From positions 41,518 through 105,517 of the forward strand of contig NZ_KE386930.1 of NCBI RefSeq assembly GCF_000429625.1: a stretch of DNA of 64,000 nucleotides, given 5' to 3'. The translations under genes were made by a program, and so were the position numbers. The stretch comes from Azospirillum halopraeferens DSM 3675. GTDB taxonomy: Bacteria; Pseudomonadota; Alphaproteobacteria; Azospirillales; Azospirillaceae. Below are positions 61,944 to 64,000 of the stretch, piece after piece (the stretch's first letter is position 1; each line of letters starts with the position of its first letter). The notes beneath the pieces are model-generated. The model worked only from the letters and a program-made list of their open reading frames with translations. It was not told the origin of the DNA and ran no database searches.

Positions 61944-62366
61944 TAACTCCCTGACCTGATCGAGAAAGCCGGTGCGGAGCGAGCGCGGCAAAGCAAACGG
62001 CAGGCGAGCGCCGATTTCGGTGCTCCGATCCTGTTGACGCATGCGGTTGCCTTCTCGAACTGCGTACGCCATCAGGGGAGCAAGGGGGTGGGGCGCGTCC
62101 GATCGAATTCGACAGGGTGCGGCCGGGAAATGATCGCTTCCATCATTTTCCGTCCGTACGACGCGTGACCCCGACCATCGGCCCGGACCATGGACCGCTT
62201 TTTGAAGGCCGTCGGCCCGCGACGCGCAGTCGGCTGCAAAGCCGTGAATGCCGTCATCTCCACTCTATGATCGATGTCACCGCCGTCGTTTCCGGGGCGC
62301 TGACTCATGCCGGCATGTCCAAGCCACGAGGGCAGGGGCGGGCAATCCGCCATACCGCCAGCCGGG
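61944..62366. other. Non-coding stretch between the Srf locus and the hydrogenase operon
   Basis: 423 bases in which I find no gene with a signal, domain or good start. Short frames exist on both strands but have no codon bias or motif. CATCATTTTCCGTCCGTACG (62141-62160) is A/T-richer. It may contain the 3' end of the Srf transcript, but I see no clear terminator. Confidence 0.5.
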
Positions 62367-62383
62367 TGGCAACATTGTTGCCA
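62367..62383. promoter_or_regulatory. Palindrome upstream of the sigma-54 promoter (candidate activator site)
   Basis: TGGCAAC-ATT-GTTGCCA is a perfect 7-base inverted repeat centred about 126 bases before the -24 element. Enhancer sites for NtrC-type activators such as HupR/HoxA normally lie 80-200 bases upstream of sigma-54 promoters, so this is a good candidate. Binding is inferred. Confidence 0.6.
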
Positions 62384-62500
62384 TAGTGACAATCATCCTG
62401 CCATTCTGCCGTAACGCTGATGTCCACAATTGTTGTAAGCATCAGCGGATGTCTTCAGGAACCGCCCGGATTCCAGCGCCTTAGACATCGGCCGCCGCTT

Positions 62501-62516
62501 TGGCACGGCGCTTGTA
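62501..62516 (+). promoter_or_regulatory. Sigma-54 promoter of the hydrogenase maturation operon
   Basis: TGGCACGGCGCTTGTA differs from the consensus TGGCACRNNNNTTGCW at one position (T for C in TTGC). Predicted transcription would begin near 62527, so the upstream start for hupD at 62500 would be untranscribed. Uptake hydrogenase genes are sigma-54 dependent in many nitrogen-fixing and photosynthetic alphaproteobacteria. Confidence 0.75.
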
Positions 62517-62571
62517 TGTCAGTGGCGTGACGCGGGAGACCGGCAGCGGGCCGGCAAGGGAAAGGACGGTC

Positions 62572-63189
62572 ATGGCGGAGGGCGAGCGCATCCTGGTGCT
62601 GGGCATCGGCAACATCCTGTGGGCCGACGAGGGGTTCGGCGTGCGCGCGGTGGAGCGGCTGCGCGACGGCTGGGACCTGCCGGCACGGGTCACCGTGCTG
62701 GACGGCGGCACCCAGGGGCTCTACCTGCTGCCCCACCTGGAGGAGGCGGACGCTCTCATCATCGTCGACGCCATCGACTACGGGCTGGAGCCGGGGACCC
62801 TGCGGGTGTTCCGCGACGGCGACGTGCCCGCCTTCCTCGGCGCCAGGAAGATGAGCCTGCACCAGACCGGGTTCCAGGAGGTGCTGGCCAGCGCCCGGCT
62901 GCTCGGCCGCTGCCCCGACCGGCTGGTGCTGGTGGGCGTGCAGCCCCGCACGCTGGACGATTACGGCGGCGGGCTGACGCCGCCGGTGGCGGCGCAGGTC
63001 GGTCCCGCGGTGGATCTGGTGCTGCGCCTGCTGGCCGAGGAGTTCGCCGTTGCCGCCACCCCGCGCGCCGCCGCGCCGGAGACGGCGGACCCCGTATCCC
63101 GCGACGCCTACGAGGCCGGCCGGCCGAGCGCCGAGGCGGCCTGCCGCGTCGGCGACGCCCGCGTTCTGTCCGGCGCCTGCGGCGGTTGA
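62572..63189 (+). CDS. hupD: Hydrogenase maturation endopeptidase (HyaD/HupD)
   Basis: 205 residues. It clips the C-terminus of the [NiFe]-hydrogenase large subunit after nickel insertion. The three nickel-sensing ligands known in HybD are present: Glu in LGIGNILWADEGFGVR, Asp in IIVDAIDYG and His in KMSLHQTGFQEVL. The ATG at 62572 is preceded by AAAGGA and lies downstream of the sigma-54 promoter. The Ala-rich C-terminal 35 residues are an extension beyond the usual length. The structural genes hupSL are not in the window and may be elsewhere. Confidence 0.93.
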   Translation: MAEGERILVLGIGNILWADEGFGVRAVERLRDGWDLPARVTVLDGGTQGLYLLPHLEEADALIIVDAIDYGLEPGTLRVFRDGDVPAFLGARKMSLHQTGFQEVLASARLLGRCPDRLVLVGVQPRTLDDYGGGLTPPVAAQVGPAVDLVLRLLAEEFAVAATPRAAAPETADPVSRDAYEAGRPSAEAACRVGDARVLSGACGG

Positions 63190-63199
63190 GGGGGGCGGC

Positions 63200-63505
63200 A
63201 TGTGCATCGGCATTCCCCTGCGGCTGACCGCCGTCGACGGCGTGGTCGGCCGGTGCGAGGACGGCTCCGCCATCGACCTGTCGCTGTTGCCGGAGGCGCG
63301 GCCGGGCGACTGGGTGCTGGGCTTCCTCGGCACCGCCCGCCGTGCCCTCGACGCGGCGGAGGCGCACCTCATCCGCGAGGCGCTGGACGCCGTGGCCGCC
63401 GCCATGCGCGGCGAGCCCTGCCACCTCACCGGCCCCGCCGCCGGCGGCCCGACCCTTCCCCCCCACCTGGAGGCGGCCCGCGCCGCCGGACGTACGGAGG
63501 CATGA
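63200..63505 (+). CDS. hupF: Hydrogenase assembly chaperone (HypC/HupF family)
   Basis: 101 residues. It begins MCIGIPLRLT: the conserved Met-Cys-x-Gly-Ile-Pro N-terminus whose Cys2 carries the Fe(CN)2CO intermediate or binds the large-subunit precursor. The length and the position between hupD and hupG favour HupF over HypC, although the two families are similar. It starts 10 bases after hupD and overlaps hupG by four bases. Confidence 0.9.
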   Translation: MCIGIPLRLTAVDGVVGRCEDGSAIDLSLLPEARPGDWVLGFLGTARRALDAAEAHLIREALDAVAAAMRGEPCHLTGPAAGGPTLPPHLEAARAAGRTEA

Positions 63506-63900
63506 CGCCGATGGCTGCCACGGTTGCCGCCGCTCCTCCCGCCCTGCCCGCCGCCGTCGGACGGCTGGTCCGCGACCTCGGCTACCCGCTGCTGGAGGCG
63601 GACGACGCCCCCTGGCGCGACGACTCCGCCCCCTGGGTGGTCTTCCTGCCCGGCCACGGCCGGGGCAACGCCGAAACCGCCGACATTGCGGTCATCCTGC
63701 CCGAACTGCTGGCCACCGTCGGCGGCGCCCTGCGCCCGGCGGTGGCGGGGGCCGCGGCGGAGCGCGCGCTGGTGGAACGGGCCGGCGGCCTGGCCCTGCC
63801 GGCGCTGATGATCCTGCGCGGCGACGCCGTTCTGGACAGCATTCCCCGCGTGCGCGACTGGGGCGATTACCGCGCCCGCATCGCCGCCATCCTCCGCTGA
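63502..63900 (+). CDS. hupG: Hydrogenase accessory protein HupG/HyaE family
   Basis: 132 residues with a thioredoxin-like fold (APWVVFLPGHGRGNAETADIAV, LALPALMILRGDAVLDSIPRV) lacking a CxxC motif. HyaE/HupG proteins assist the Tat-exported hydrogenase small subunit before assembly. The ATG at 63502 overlaps the hupF stop; the next gene starts 8 bases after its stop. Confidence 0.88.
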   Translation: MTPMAATVAAAPPALPAAVGRLVRDLGYPLLEADDAPWRDDSAPWVVFLPGHGRGNAETADIAVILPELLATVGGALRPAVAGAAAERALVERAGGLALPALMILRGDAVLDSIPRVRDWGDYRARIAAILR

Positions 63901-63908
63901 GGCCCGCC

Positions 63909-64000
63909 ATGACGGCAATCAACGCCACGTTCCGTCCCCCCGTCGGCTTCGGCCCCGGCACACAGCCGGAGGCCGGCGAGGAGGGGCTCGCCTACCTGCC
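63909..64000 (+). CDS. hupH: Start of a hydrogenase expression protein, HupH/HyaF family (cut by window end)
   Basis: Thirty codons are visible, beginning MTAINATFRPPVGFGPGTQP and continuing with an acidic stretch and LAYLP. The GFGPGSQP-like segment near the N-terminus is typical of HupH, which normally follows HupG. The remainder lies outside the window. Confidence 0.7.
   Translation, partial: MTAINATFRPPVGFGPGTQPEAGEEGLAYL

Noticed and set aside
61944..62500. Several short open frames, one with MRPGNDRFHHFPS on the plus strand
   Set aside because: No ribosome-binding sites, no coding bias, no recognisable domain or signal peptide.

Overview
The window is high-GC bacterial DNA with dense, often overlapping genes. 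Gene content (ECF41 sigma factor, RpoH, tripartite tricarboxylate transporter, IclR/Dgo sugar-acid genes, uptake-hydrogenase maturation genes behind a sigma-54 promoter, CobN/ExbB/DUF2149 operon) fits an alphaproteobacterium, most likely an Azospirillum/Rhodospirillum-type Rhodospirillales or Azospirillales member. This assignment is inferred from gene content only.

Layout. 1-1852: tail of an unknown gene, a palindromic intergenic element, then an AhpD-like gene translationally coupled to an ECF41 sigma factor. 1893-8877: a TonB receptor, a periplasmic CobN-family chelatase, an ExbB-like protein and a DUF2149 protein behind a Fur/Irr-like palindrome, the same gene set as the Bacteroidetes hmuRSTU heme operon. 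8902-9515: a GAF-domain fragment and an orphan antitoxin-type HTH gene. 9596-13463: cytosine deaminase, DUF2254 membrane protein, RpoH.

13531-25132: a complete type I-E CRISPR-Cas locus. cas3 points left; cas8e-cse2-cas7e-cas5e-cas6e-cas1-cas2 and an array of 27 good repeats plus decayed trailing repeats point right. Between cas3 and cas8e, on the minus strand, lies a mini-array of two degenerate repeats exactly one repeat-spacer period apart. The spacer between them matches 14 of the first 17 positions (seed intact; mismatches at 6, 9 and 12) of a site just upstream of the likely cas8e promoter. This is the design of a crRNA-like guide that makes Cascade repress its own genes.

25305-34748: a methyltransferase, a glyoxalase-like protein, an AraC regulator, a decayed chemoreceptor PAS fragment, and a signalling trio (5'-nucleotidase-like protein that has lost its metal ligands, hybrid histidine kinase, response regulator-kinase). 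34879-43151: a sugar-acid catabolic operon with IclR regulator, KDGal kinase, KDPGal aldolase, TctCBA transporter, SMP-30 lactonase and two short-chain dehydrogenases, closed by a strong terminator.

43676-61943: a long co-directional locus around SrfB (actin/Hsp70-like ATPase) and SrfC (dynamin-like GTPase). It includes three single-pass proteins built as cytoplasmic domain - proline-rich linker - membrane helix - periplasmic domain (trypsin-like protease, DUF2135-like, Sel1-like), a secreted von Willebrand A protein, a MacB/Lol-like ABC ATPase and permease, a secreted FGE-fold protein, two coiled-coil lipoproteins and two small secreted proteins. It reads as one envelope-spanning machine of unknown function and is the best candidate here for an undescribed multi-protein system.

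62367-64000: start of a hydrogenase maturation operon (hupD, hupF/hypC, hupG, start of hupH) with a sigma-54 promoter and an upstream palindrome that may bind its activator.
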